Positions 13,600 to 26,200 of a DNA stretch of 64,000 nucleotides are shown here, piece after piece (the stretch's first letter is position 1; each line of letters starts with the position of its first letter). Both the position numbers and the translations under genes were made by a program. Under the pieces are notes generated by a model. That model was given only the letters and a program-made list of their open reading frames with translations, did no database searches and was not told the origin of the DNA. This stretch comes from Himantopus leucocephalus. Taxonomy: Eukaryota; Chordata; Aves; Charadriiformes; Recurvirostridae. The DNA lies in contig RSEF01000004.1 of assembly GCA_003993805.1 (NCBI GenBank), positions 69,495,252 to 69,559,251 of the forward strand, in the 5' to 3' direction.

Positions 13600-14300
13600 G
13601 GTCCTGGCGGGGAAGAGGACATTCCCGCCACCTCCTTTAAAGTTCGGTGCCGGTGGTGGGGCAGCTCAGCTCTTTACAAAAGCAGTTACACACCTCGGGC
13701 ATGCGGCACGTGCAGACTTCGGGGGTTATGTGGCTGGAGGCGCCGGTGACGTCCCCCCCATTTAACGGCTGGTGCCCAGCGCTTCCTCCCACGTAAGGGT
13801 GGTGATACTTAACCCCCCTTGGAAGTACTTTAAAACACTTGGTTAAGAAAAGTGCTTGCCTCATTTGCAAATAATGTGTCAGCATGACATATAATGAACA
13901 ACGCGCGTTGCAGTCCACCGTGTCACGGCACACAAGAGGCCGCAGAGGCTGGCCATGCTCATGGCGGGTGTTCGGCCAAGGGAAGGTGGCCTCGGGTTGT
14001 GCTGACTCACTCCTTCCCGAAAAGGCTTTACGTTACGGCCGTCGTAATGAAACGCTTGTGGAATGTCATGGTAAGCCCAGACCGCCCTGCAGCATGCTCA
14101 CNTTGCAGCACGCTCACCTGAATTGTCGCTGAATTATCGTGCCAGAATTAGAAATGCCGAGCACGGCCCGTAGTATTTCTGCAATCTGCTGGAGTCTCTA
14201 GGCGGCACGGTGGGGAGGAGAGAGCCGGTTGATTAAAATGTCTTTGGACTTGGGAAGAAGGCTCGTGTAACGTCACACATGGAAGACTACTCATGAAGCA
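13600..14300. promoter_or_regulatory. CpG-rich block, candidate ZDHHC2 promoter region
   Basis: CpG dinucleotides are dense here compared with the rest of the window. By eye there are about eleven in 13,600-13,760, eight in 13,900-13,980 and seven in the following 80 bases. The block includes a 12-bp CpG-rich palindrome (CAACGCGCGTTG, 13,899-13,910) and a TGACGTCC site near 13,746. It sits upstream of ZDHHC2 exon 2 in the gene's orientation and well beyond the MICU3 3' end, where the ZDHHC2 5' end is expected from vertebrate gene order. I could not find the first coding exon in it, so the promoter role is an inference. A GC-rich repeat remnant is the alternative. Confidence 0.4.
14089..14117. 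repeat. 13-bp near-duplicate around a single N
   Basis: GCAGCATGCTCAC at 14,089-14,101 and GCAGCACGCTCAC at 14,105-14,117 flank the N at 14,102. A similar layout occurs at 23,092, which suggests a closed assembly gap whose ends still overlap. Confidence 0.7.
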
Positions 14301-16900
14301 GAGTGATCACAACCTGGGAGGCATACGGCTGCCATTGATTAAAAACAGGCTGCGCGAGAGAAAAAAAAGAGAAAATATGGCAAAAACAATAGTAGGTGTG
14401 CTGCCAGGTTCCAGAGTACGAAACAGAGCTGTTAGCGCGTTTAATGAAGAGGCAGAAAACGAAGTTGACCATATGGCTGCAGTGTTTTTGTGTAATGCAA
14501 AATCATGCGCTCCTCATTATTGTAAGATTAGGCTGAGGAATTTCAGTTAGCCACAGTGAACCAGGTGAATGAGCAATCCAGAATGATGCATTGAGAGGAA
14601 TATTAATATCCCATGGCAGTAAATTATCTTTACTGAAGACAAAGACTCGTATATCATTGTGAATGGCTCCATGAAACCATCTCTGCAATGTATAGTTATA
14701 GAAATGAACAAGATGTGATGCCATTGTAAGGTTGGAATATAATAACTTAAGAAAAGATTCTGCATAATGGAGAATTATGCATTATATATTAAAAAGGTAG
14801 AGGCATAGTGAATGGTACTGAAAAACTAGATTTGATATTCCTACATACTGCATTTCACAAAACAAGAAGAAAGGGACCAAAACCGACGTGACAGACAATA
14901 AAGCCATTTTATTTTACCTGTAGTTAATTATGCAAATCACCTCTGAGGCCAACAGCTTAGTAGAACATTTAAAGGATTTGACTTCAGTATGTTTAATGAA
15001 AACAACCATGGCTATTCAAAACAGATTTTAGAAGTATAAGGAACAAAATTGCCACCGCTTGAAGGCATACCCCATGCTTTACTGGCTAAAGTTAAAAGAA
15101 ATGAAGGCAAATTAATTCGCTTGGTGGAAATACCTGACATGACCTCTCTAAGGTACAAAGGATAACGCTTCTTACGTATTGTGTGTTTCCAGGGACGCGT
15201 GGCTGTGCCATGAGAAGTTAGCAGCTGGAAACTGTATGCAGGAGGGTGAATTTGTTTTGGCATCATACTTGAGGGCTATGAAAACCTTTCTCCTATAAAC
15301 CGTTTTAAAACGCTGCATGTGATATGGGGCTTATTAACAACACCACATGCCAGAGAAACATGGTAAACAGCAGAGAAGACTTGTTAAAATAGAAATTAAT
15401 TCCTTGAAATATTAGTTGTTATTATACAAAATTATGTATATAGAGAGGTGGCAGTTTGCCAGAGATGTGGGAAGAAAAAGATGATGTGTTGCAAAGACCT
15501 CAAATTATGTCATACAATTTCTGGTCAGAGGCTTTTTATTACTCCTACATGGAAATGGGCTTCTGTAGTCCAGCTTTCTAACTGTTCCATGGCCACTACC
15601 ACCCTCTTCTCACTGTTCAGATTTCACAATAATCAGAATTCTCTTATTTAGTATGCTAATAATTAAATTAATAATTATTATTATAGCATATTCTTTATTA
15701 GAGCTCCAAAATCATGGCCATTCTGGTTCAAAATTAGCCTATTTAGTATGGACTCACTTTAATTTAGCTAGGACAAAAAAGTCTGCCTTAACTCATACTC
15801 CCAGTGACCTTGGAGCATCCTTTGGGCAGGTAGCTGTGAAGAATCCCTCTCTCCTGCCCTCGCGTTCGTGGCTGTTCCCCATTGCTGCAAACTTTCTAAT
15901 TTATATTGAATGTGATGTTCATGGTATGAAATAATCCTGTTGGCCAGCTTGGGTCAAGTGCCCGGGTCTCGCTCCTCCTCATCGCCGCACCTGGTGAGCT
16001 TGAAAACACTGAGACCTTGAAATCCACACACTATAGCTGGCTATAAAGTAAATATTTTCACACATTCAGACACTAGAGTCTTCTAAAAGTGCAGTTTTCC
16101 CAAGCATTAGAAGAAAAATTAGTCCTGAGTCGCTCAAACCAGGACATATGCTCACCAGCCCATGTGCAGTTGCAGATCCCCGAGTACAGGCACAGCCTCC
16201 CTGGCTGCCTGACACCGCTGCCTGGATCCCAGACCCTCTTACCTGCTCCGTGGTCCCCGACTCGCCAGCTGGTCCAGCTGGGCGCTCACTGCATTTTGAC
16301 AAGGTCTCCATCCAGCTCATCTTGCTGAAACAAGCATCCTCCCGCTCCCTATACCAGTGGAGTCTGGCTGAGCAGGGCTGTTCCCTGCTGCTGTCCCTGT
16401 AAGCATTGTTCGGTCGGGTTTGTGCTTTCCCCCTTCTCCTTGTCATCCCACTTGACAAGGTCCTTGATCAGACGACGTTAACGAAGCAGGCGCTCTCTGC
16501 TTCCACATGCCCTGACAGGTAGATTCCAGCTGGGTTCAGGTACCAAAGTGGAGAGAGCAAACAGTGCCTCTTTCCAAAGGAAGTCATCTTGATACCCTAG
16601 CAAACGGTCCTTATTAAAAACTACTCCTGAGCAAGTCGGGGGGGCTCTGCTTTGTTGAACCAACTTTAGATAAAGAATTATGTTGTGGTTCTAATTGCCG
16701 ACATTAAAGTTCTTTGATACTTTCAGTCAAATCATGCTGCATGTCCATAGTGCTCATTGTATATGGATGGCTGTTAAAAGCATTTTGGTGCATTTAAGAA
16801 GGAGGAGACCGTATGGGGAATTCTGATGTAAGTTGTCCTTCTAGAATAGTAGTAGAAGGTTTGTGCCTGTCTAACGAAGTCTTGAATGTATATATTAAGA
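14300..16900. other. Intergenic sequence, no gene recognised
   Basis: This lies between the presumed ZDHHC2 promoter block and the CR1 tail at 16.9 kb. A GC-richer stretch at about 15,950-16,640 is open on both strands (130 codons minus, 79 and 84 codons plus), but none of the translations resembles a known family. I call this non-coding or an old unrecognised repeat. Confidence 0.5.
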
Positions 16901-16907
16901 CGTGATA

Positions 16908-17066
16908 AACAGTTCTTGGAGATATTGAGGGCCAGGCTGGCCGGGGCTTTGAGCAACCTGGTCTGGTGGGAGGTGTCCCTGCCCATGGCAGGGGGGTTGG
17001 AACTGGATGATCTTGAAGGTCCCTTCCAACCCAAACCATTCTGTGGTTCTATGATTCTATGATAAT
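16908..17066 (+). mobile_element. CR1 LINE 3' tail
   Basis: This is a short 3' terminal piece of a CR1 element in plus orientation. It has CTTGGAGATATT near its start, GGGGGGTTGGAACTGGATGA at 16,991-17,010, then AAGGTCCCTTCCAACC, and ends in the characteristic TCTATGATTCTATGAT repeat at 17,048-17,063. Only about 160 bp remain, as is common for 5'-truncated bird copies. Confidence 0.93.
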
Positions 17067-17879
17067 CAATCTCATAAAGTAATGGCAGCAAAATAGAAGG
17101 AAATCTCAAGCGAGGGTGGGTGTTTAATATACGGGAGAGAAAAATTATCTGTTATCGTTAGTTTAGCATAGAGAGTCTTTTCAGTGCTCAGTTTTGTACA
17201 GAGTTTGAAAGGTCGTAAAATTTCAAAACAATAAGAATAAAAAAGCAAAATGAACCACAAAAGAAAAGAAACAAAAGTAATTATGTAAATTAACAGTGTT
17301 CTTAATGTATATGTGATTTGAATACCACAGTACTGCAGTAAGAGAGCATTTGTCAAAGACTTTAGCATTCATTTAGGCTCCTGTGGATTTAATATCCAAG
17401 GCTGGCCATAGATGTTCACATTTACTGTCTCTTCATAGGTTACGATGAGTAGCTGGAAATACCATATGTGTATCTAGCTCATTACATTTCAGCTATAAAA
17501 TTACACTGAATTCTTAAGACTACCATTACAACAACTGAGTATGGAAAAATAAGGCTTCACATTATTAGATCATTTTAAGATGTCACAGATTTACTGTGCT
17601 AGAACAGTTTGAAAATGATAAAGCATGATTCATTTTATAATCTCATAGGAACTTTCTGGTGATTTTAAGCACAGTATTTCTTTAATTATTTGGTCAATTT
17701 AAAAAATCCCATACTAAGTATATGCAGAATACAGTGAATGATAAATACACATACAAGCAAAATGCTCTTAATTTAAGAAGCATTTTTCAGAGAATCTAAC
17801 TGGGAATTTACATCTTATCGACTTTGAACATCTCCTCCTCTATGTAAGCAATCTGATATGGTGGAATACTCCTCTCCCG
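17067..17879. other. Intergenic AT-rich sequence, nothing recognised
   Basis: No exon-like, RNA-like or mobile-element signal was seen between the CR1 tail and the promoter-like block. Confidence 0.5.
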
Positions 17880-17880
17880 C

Positions 17881-18152
17881 CACGTGCCACATACTCAGTG
17901 GAGCAGCAAGTGGAGGAGGGACAATAGGACAGGAGTATAAATATTGCCTTCACACAAGTGCAATGCAGAAACCAGCAGCTAGAAGCAGGAATACACGCAG
18001 ACACGCAGATACCGGCACACAGCACTAATTAGGCGAACCAGCGGCTCTGAAGGGGTGCTCTCCGACCTGCGCCACTTGCTTCTCTCTGGCGTGTTTGGGT
18101 ATTGGACCACACAGAGAAAAATAAATCTGTCTGCAACATCTCTAGCGTAAGT
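17881..18152 (+). promoter_or_regulatory. TATA-containing promoter-like block with downstream donor site
   Basis: The plus strand has an E-box CACGTG at 17,881-17,886 and a consensus-like TATAAATA at 17,936-17,943. About 200 bases of GC-richer sequence follow, then AATAAA at 18,120-18,125 and a strong splice donor GTAAGT at 18,147-18,152, with a second donor-like GTATGT at 18,170. A short untranslated first exon of an unannotated transcript would look like this. An old solo LTR, which also combines TATA and AATAAA, is an equally good reading, although I could not find clear TG...CA ends or a target-site duplication. No associated coding exon was found. Confidence 0.3.
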
Positions 18153-21100
18153 TATCAATTAAAAAAAAGGTATGTTGCACCCCAGCTGGAGTGAAGCACC
18201 ATCTGTGTATCGTTCATGGCTCCCAGCTACGTGAAAACAAGCAGCTTAGCAGCCTCTCCAGTCTGAGCCTAGCTGTCAGACGTGTGTGAATTGAAGGGCT
18301 GGCCCCAGATGTATTCATCCTCATGCTCTCCCTTCATCGTAGCTCAGTACTCAATTATTTGCAACTGTTTGGGTACCCAGACCTAACTGTTGTCATCTCA
18401 TGTTATTTATTTATTTATTTTCCACACTGTGGAGATTTGCCTGGTTCTCCACAGGAGAGACGAAGCAATGAAATCCTTCCTGGAATTTCCTGATTTCTAC
18501 CCCTGAATTGATACAATGCTATATTTGTCAGTCTGCCTTCAGGGAAGTTGTTTAAAGTTGTATTTGGGCTTATTATCCACCCACACTGCTGTCACTTTCA
18601 GCAGTATTTTTTTCATTGCATTGTTTTTTCCCAGATGTATTCATCCTGGAGTTTTCATTCCCCTGCTGCTTCCCCTTTTGCCCCTTAAGGTGGGAAAAAT
18701 GGGAAAAATTTAAACCAGTTCTACTGCACACATCTCCACATAGGAAAAAATCATGACCCCTAAAGTGAAAAACGTGTACGTAAGAAACCTTATCCCATCT
18801 GGTGATGTCCCATGCTGTGTGCACCGATCCTGTGGCTTCTGCCCTTTGGAGCAGAAGTTCTGTGGCTTAATGGTTGACTCCAAAAGCATGCGACTAAATG
18901 TAAAACTACCAGTCTGATCAGGCAATTTAAACCCACTTTTACAGCTAATGCCCTGAAGTGCCTTGACAGAGCTGAGCCCCTTGGTGCCTTGCTCACACTT
19001 GCAGGTTTGGCGGTTGTCCAGGGATGAGACGCCTGCCCATGGTCATGCTTTCTGTTGCTGGGGATCCTCAGAACACATCTCTGCACAAAATGCAGCGACA
19101 GCCACGATTTCTTTCTTTCTGCTTCCCATGGAAGTGTTTTAATTGCCAGTGTGTAGCCCACTTTTGGCAATTTGTCCGCTGTCATTATGAAATGATACAG
19201 AAAAGGATGCAGGATTCACAAGACCAGAGAAAGTAAATGCTTCGGCAGCCTCTCAGGTCCCAAAACAGGGATTTCTGGATTCCAGTCCCTGCTCCTCCTA
19301 CTGGGTTTTGTCCTGCGGTTTCCAAGTGCAGCAGCATATTATTCTCTTTACAAGCTATGTTATCTCTGGCAAGAAGCATAATTTGATAGCAACTGCCACA
19401 GCAGCTCAGGTCTCTCTGAATCCAGACTGCCATTATCCTGCTCTTCAGCTCTGCTTCAGGCAATGTATTTCCACTCCCTCTCATACGCTGGCCCCAGCAC
19501 TTTTGCAGCTGGCAGCTGTGTCAGTTGAATCACAAATATACACACGTGTGTGATATTTATTTTTTTCTGTGCTAATTCCTAACTGAGCTGTCTCCCCCTC
19601 CCATCATACATGTGCTACTGGCCACGAAAGCGAGCCCACGAGAAGGCACAGCTCCCAGGAGCAGCACCTTACGCCTGACATCCCTATGCTCAGTACTGCC
19701 TGGTTAACTAGTTTAGCTCGTTTACTGATTTAAAACAGATCTCCCGCAGTTCCTTGCATGGCTCCGTTAAGACAGCCTAAGTGACTAATGTCAGGCTCAG
19801 TGTGTTCCTGCAGAATACTTGAAAGTTTATTTTTACAGCACTACGCTCTTTTGAATGTAGGGTGTAGCTTCTGAATCAGGGTTAGAGCCAGAGAGAGTTC
19901 ATTGTTTCAAACCAGAACTTACGATCTCGGGCAAATTGCCTAAAACCACTTAACAGTAGAAACAGTTACAGAAAAATCATGGCTTATGGGTGTGGCTGCT
20001 TAAAAAGAAGGAGGATTATAAATCTGTTGTCAGGAGAAAACTGTAAATGAAAAGTTACTTGCAATGGACAGCTATGAAACAGGAAAAGTTCCTGTGCAAT
20101 GATATTAATTTCATTTCATTTATCTTTAAATTAAGGTGGACATATAAATAGGTAACTTAGCTCTGTGTACTTTTTAAAAAAAACAAACCAGGAGTAATAG
20201 TTTATTTGCTTACATTGAATAAACAGAAACATATCACTAAAACTTGAATATGTTTAGTATGTTGCTGTTTCTGTGCATGTTTATATATATAAGGTATTTT
20301 ATATTAAGATTTTCAAGTGGGTACAAATGTTTTTATGGAACACTCCTAGCTAATAATAATGTTCCTCTGTGGGAGGAATTTATAAGTCAAACTAGTGGTA
20401 AAAATTAACATTGCCCATTCAAGATTAAAGTACACCCCCATGTATTTAATTGTGTGTGTAAGAAGAAGAATGTAATATACGCAAGGGCACCATCTGCTGA
20501 CAGGTTCAGGGTGCCAAATGCTTTCATGGATTTTTCAGATATAGGGAAAAATACTGTACATTCAGACCTCACATATGTTAGAAAATACTCATATTAGTTT
20601 CAGCTTGATTTTAAGGGGGGTTTAGACTTGGTATCGCTACAAATTAGTTTTGTTGCAGATTCATTTTTGAATACTGAGCTTTTGGTCATTCTTTTCCTTC
20701 TGGAGTTCTTTTACTAGAAACTGTCTTGAAAGTGTCCTCAGCGGGACAAGACAGCAAGACACATCATTATGTAAAGAATATTACACAATGTTGAATCAAA
20801 GTGAAAAATGTCTCTATCATTTTTTTCTCATTTTGTTTCAAAGCATTCTTATCCTGATACTTAGGTGGAAAAAGAGGAGATTAAACAACTGTAGAAAATC
20901 AGGCAGTACGAACAACAGTATGCTGTAAGTCACCGTTAAATAGTATTTCTTCAGGCTGATAACTTTCTTCTAAGGCACACAACACATGCATTTGCAGTGC
21001 AAGTAATTTCTGTCAACTTACTGTCAAAGCGTGCACGGAGGGAAACTGCCGGTGTGATTTTAAACATCAGACTAGCAGGGAGCAGCCTGCAGTACAGGAT

Positions 21101-22920
21101 ATTCTGCTGGGAACCAGGAATTCATCAGAGCTCAGACAAAAGTTAGTATCACAAAGCTACCCAAAGCTGCAGGTTTAATAGTTACCATTTTATCATGATT
21201 TACAGCTGTTCTGGACATCAGTGGGCAGTTCCTAAGCATCCACTGATTATCTTCTTCTACGTATTACAGTTTTCTTAACTTACAGAAGAGAACAAGTGCT
21301 GGTTTTAGAAAAAGCCTTCACTTACGCAACTATCACATAACTTAGTTGCAGCACACAGATTTTCTCTGCTGCCAGGAATTTGATGGATTTTGAGTAAGGC
21401 TTTGTTGAGCACAGGACTGCTGCCTATCCGAGGGGTGCCTCTGCAGCAGATGGCATGTCCCACTACCCTGCCTCATTTTCACCTGTCTGTCCTTGCGCTT
21501 CCAGCTCTTTTATAGAGAATTCTGTGGCAGAAAAGCAAAGCTATCTAAAGAAACAACCGAAAGAAGCAAAAAGATATATTTTTTGTGACGGTGAGATGCT
21601 CAAATTCAAAACACTCATACATTCATGTTACGCAAAACAAGATATTTTTCTGACAAAAGAATTCGAATCATATACACTGCAAAGAAAATGAGTTTCAAGT
21701 GCATTTATTTTGAAATAAACGAGAATATTATATGCATATATTCATATTTATATTAAATAACTTATTATTAAACATGAGAAAAAAATACTCTTAAAAACTA
21801 CTCTGACACTTTCACATTCTATTTTCTATTAAGTGACTATAGTTAGGAAATATATAGAAAAACGATAAAATTGTCTCAAGCCAGCCATAAAAGCAAAGTG
21901 CACTATCGCCTTGGGCAGTGGAGGAGCAAAATGGTGACGGTGCTGCTGCGTCCCCCAAGGGGAGGATCACTGTGAGCAGGCAGTGGTGAATGAAGAGGAA
22001 GGAGGGAAACCCTTCAGTAGCTCCCTATCCTTCCTTCCCTTTATTTTGTCCTTCGTCACTGAAGTAGCAAATTGGGTTTGGCATATGCTGACAAGAAGCA
22101 GTGAGACAGTTCGGCGTACCAAGACGATACATTGAATACCATTAATTCCCAAAATGATCGCACAGGGATTGCAGCTTATCCATGTTGTGTCTTTATCTCA
22201 ATTTATATGATTTTTCTTGTTTTCAGTAGTTTAAGGATGCCAAGGTAGAAATTTAGTAAGTATTTATCATGAAATATTAACTGAAGTAGCATCCTTCCAA
22301 AGTGCTCTGAACTGGCTTTTTCTCAGATAAAAGCCAGACCTAGCACATTTTTTTTCCTAAGATTTCCAGAGTGGAATTTCTTAAAAAACATCCTCCTTTT
22401 CATTTTGTTTTGACTTTTTAGCAGAGATAAATTTTATTATAAATTAAACATTTCTAAACTTAGGTGTACTCGCACAGACGCTATAAATCTTTCCTATTCA
22501 CAACTGATGCAAGATGGTATTTGAGCAACGTGTGCACTAAACAGAATTTTGAGAAGCTTGCTTACAGGTATTTGGAGTAATGAAAGATTTAAAACCATTA
22601 TTTTGGTTCTATTTTAATTGTCAGACTCCACCAAATATTTGCCTTTCTGATAACAATTTATTGACATTAGTTTTAACCTGTGTGTATTCAGCTAGAAATA
22701 TTTCAAGACACAGATTGTTCCTGAACAGATACAGACTTATTTAATGTCCCGTGAACCTCTTCCAGAAGGATATGAGAAATATGTGTTTGTTTGGGTTTAA
22801 TTCACACTACCTAACAATCATTTTGAAAGCGAGTAAGGAAAAACGCTGCTGCTGAATAGCAAAGAAAAAATTTAGAGAATATGAAACCCAAACGCGACAG
22901 TGTCCTTACCACTGTTTCAG
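18153..22920. other. Intergenic sequence, no gene recognised
   Basis: The longest open frame (131 codons, minus, 18,790-19,185) has an unremarkable composition and no recognisable motif. A short ATTT microsatellite lies at about 18,404-18,420. Nothing else can be supported here. Confidence 0.5.
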
Positions 22921-23267
22921 TAACATCTAAACCTACAGGGCATGAAAGGTCACGATGGCTACTGATGGCCTGTAGTCTCCATAACCTTTATGGGGCCTAA
23001 TTTCTGTCCAATATTTGATGTGCAATACTCAATATTACTTAGAGAGTGTTGCTCTGTACTGCTGCATGCATTCATGTTTGTTTTGCTTTTTNTAACATCT
23101 AAACCTACAGGGCATGAAAGGTCACGGTGGCTACTGATGGCCTGTAGTCTCCATAACCTTTGTGGGGCCTAATTTCTGTCCAATATTTGATGTGCAATAC
23201 TCAAATAATATTACTTAGAGAGCGTTGCTCTGTACTGCTGCATGCATTCATGTTTGTTTTGCTTTTT
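22921..23267. repeat. Near-identical tandem duplication joined by a single N
   Basis: A 171-bp block at 22,921-23,091 is followed by one N (23,092) and then a 175-bp near-copy at 23,093-23,267. The copies differ at only a few places: CACGATGG versus CACGGTGG, TTTATGGG versus TTTGTGGG, GAGTGTTG versus GAGCGTTG, and a 4-base insertion in the second copy (ACTCAATATT versus ACTCAAATAATATT). Differences at allelic level with an N exactly at the join point to an assembly artefact, two haplotypes placed end to end, rather than a real tandem repeat. See the finding for how to tell. Confidence 0.92.
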
Positions 23268-26200
23268 TGGTTGACACAAACACAAGTTAGTTATCTATTT
23301 TTCAGATACTGCATTCCAGAGTAGCAAATTAAACAACTATAATTTCTACTCAGTGCCACATCTTACTTCATATAAAAGCGCACTATTCACAAGAAACACA
23401 TGAAGTTTTACTCTACCAGAAATATATCAGTGAATTTATATGTATTGCAATAAAATTTATAATAAATATTACAAAGTATGCATTACTTAACGTGAATTTG
23501 AACATTTTGACTTTTCTTCAACATACTGCTCATAAGACACCTTAAAATCTGTACTATTTTTTTAAAGCATAAATAAATAAAGATCATAGTAAGACTTGGA
23601 GAATCTGACATTATAGTCCGTACAGTACCTTTCCTAGGTAAATACCTATCATTCACATTATAACCGTAACAGCTTTACTCTTTTTAAAGTAACAGCTTTG
23701 TTAGTTTCTAAGAATTTAATTTGTACATTCAACTTGTACATAACTGTTCTGCTACTTAGTGTATTCTCATTCCCCATTTAGCACAAACTTTTAATAGTGC
23801 TCTGCTGAAAGCAAATTCACAGTCTAAGCTGATGTGGGGCAGTTTCTCTTCATTGCCAAAATGTTTGCCTACCCAGGTGTAAAACTTAATTTTTGTATCT
23901 CAAAATAATAAAAAATAGTATTAAAAATGTGTTCTTAAAAAAAAAGACTTCCGCCAATCAGGTGATAGTTTGTCATTTAAATAAAATACATACTTAAAAG
24001 CGGTTGTTGAGAGTTGATGATCACTACATTAAGTGGAATAGAAGTCCTGTGTTTTCTACTGCAGCTGGTAGATTCACCATTCACCTGGGTTAGTTTGTTC
24101 TTCATTAAGAGTTCACAGGAATAAATAGTTCTAGCCAGTGCAGATAATCCCTTCTTCCCTTATCTCAGCATATCTCGTCTCCGAAATTGCTTCCATAGAT
24201 CTCTGAGATGTTCACTGGTTACAGTCATCACACAAGAGTAATATTCCTTCCAACCATACTTTGGAGTCTCCTGTGAGAAGTGAAAATGTACAATTGGAAA
24301 AAGATATCGTTCACTAAATTCCTTAATACTACATTAAATTTTTCTCGGACTCATACACACTAGATATATATTTTAATATTAAAATCATGAAAGATCAAAT
24401 ACTTCTATGGCTCAGAAGTACTTCTGTAAAAGGAGGGTTATAAATCCATACACAGGTTAAGTATTCAGAATGCATCCTCACCTCACAGCACACAGTTAGC
24501 ATTCAACAAACAGCCTATGTATGTTGAAAGCTGTAAGAAAGGACCTCCTCTTTATTCAGGTATGTCCTGCTCTCTCTAGTTTTGTTTCTTGCTTCTTCAC
24601 ATCAATGCTCTACTAAAAAAGTCACCTCTAACACCAAATAAAAAGCATAGAAAATTACTGATGTTCATGGAACTGAGGCATCAGGAAAAGCCAAATACAA
24701 AATAGGCAGCTGACAGGAAAGCTTCTTTGTAGGTTACCTTAGTCCTAAACTGCACTGTAGTGCATTGACATTAGTAAGTGCCCGCTGAATGGAGAGGAGC
24801 ATCAGCCAGCGGCTGGCCTGGGGGATTCACCAGACTCTATGCTGTCTGTAGTTATCGCTGGGTCTCATTATTTCTTCCGCTACTCCTAACTTCACGAGCC
24901 TGTTTTGATAGTAAGTACAGAAAGACGGAGAGGGGCTACATATTATAGCAACTGGGGAGAGAGGCCAAATAAGGAACAGGAATTGTAATTGTAGTTAAGT
25001 CAGAAGCATTTACAAGTAATTTTAAATTGTAATCCAACTTAGAAATGAAGTCCAGTGTCTGGAGGTAAATGGTTACAGTGTGAAGGTGAGAGATTGTCTG
25101 ACAGCTTGTTTTGGTTGAAGTGAATGAAGACGTTAAAAATAATGCGACAGTGCAGTATATTAAACCCAACCGTTGGAGAGTGAAGCCTACATTTCATTTA
25201 TTCTCATTACTCATCTTGTATAGTTAAAAGGCATAGAACATTATGTAGAAGTTGTAAATATTCAGAAAACAATCTAATCCACAGCAGTATATAATCCAGA
25301 CTTTAAATGAAACAATACTTACATGAATGAGTAATTTAGTTGAGATTTATGGTCAATTGTATGAAAAAATAATGCATTACTTGCAAAATGCATCGCATTA
25401 TTTAAGAAAAGCACATTCAGTTGATTAACCAGTGCTTTGAGATACGCATTTATTTTTTATTTTATGAAACAGGTTCAGAGAAATGTTCATGAAAATCAGT
25501 AAAAGAAATACTGAAGTACATTAACTGTTCACCTACTTATTTCGAATGTATGCATTGTTGTTGTATCTACTCTCACTGTACCAAACCCATAGAAAGAACG
25601 TGTTGTCCACATACTCTGCAATGCTTTCACATTTCACTGGAACATTTTTCTCCCACTGTACCCAGGTACGTTTTTAAGGTTCTAGTCAGTTTTGGGATGA
25701 AAAGTCTGGGTTCTGTAATTTCCAGTTACTGTTGTAAGATGAGTCAGTAAAGGTGTGCCTATCTCACGCTTCCCACTGTATTTGCTTTAGCGAAGAGGTA
25801 AGCAACAGTCTCTTCAACTAGTACGCAACGGCTGCTTCAGGTTTTTTTTAAAGCTATCTCTTATGATAGATGTATTCAACTGCTGTATATTAGGCGAGTA
25901 TGGAAATTAAAAGCCTTCAAAATACTAACTACATGACACATCTTTATGTTGTTCTCCTCCGCAGTAACTAACTCCAAATCACTTGACATATGTTTTGGCT
26001 AACATTGCCATTTCCATTTCCATTTCCATTAACTGACACTTGCAACAAACTTTAATACATGTCTACAACAAATCTGAAGAAATATGGTAAGTTACGTAAT
26101 GTTTTGCACAAAAAGGGACTCAGACTAGCTAACAACTGGATATGTCACTGTAATTCATCCCAAGAGACAGGGAGCAGTTGCTCAAGTGAAGAGCAGTAGC

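Noticed and set aside
13334..13765. Open frames spanning the 100-N gap
   Set aside because: They are created by translating N and by antisense CR1 sequence, so they are not a gene.
18790..19185. 131-codon minus-strand open frame in intergenic DNA
   Set aside because: No motif or family similarity and no splice or promoter context. Treated as chance.
19541..19560. Possible binding or promoter site around a TACACACGTGTGTGATATTT stretch
   Set aside because: A short palindromic ACACGTGTGT in intergenic DNA with no further promoter signals. Too little to support.
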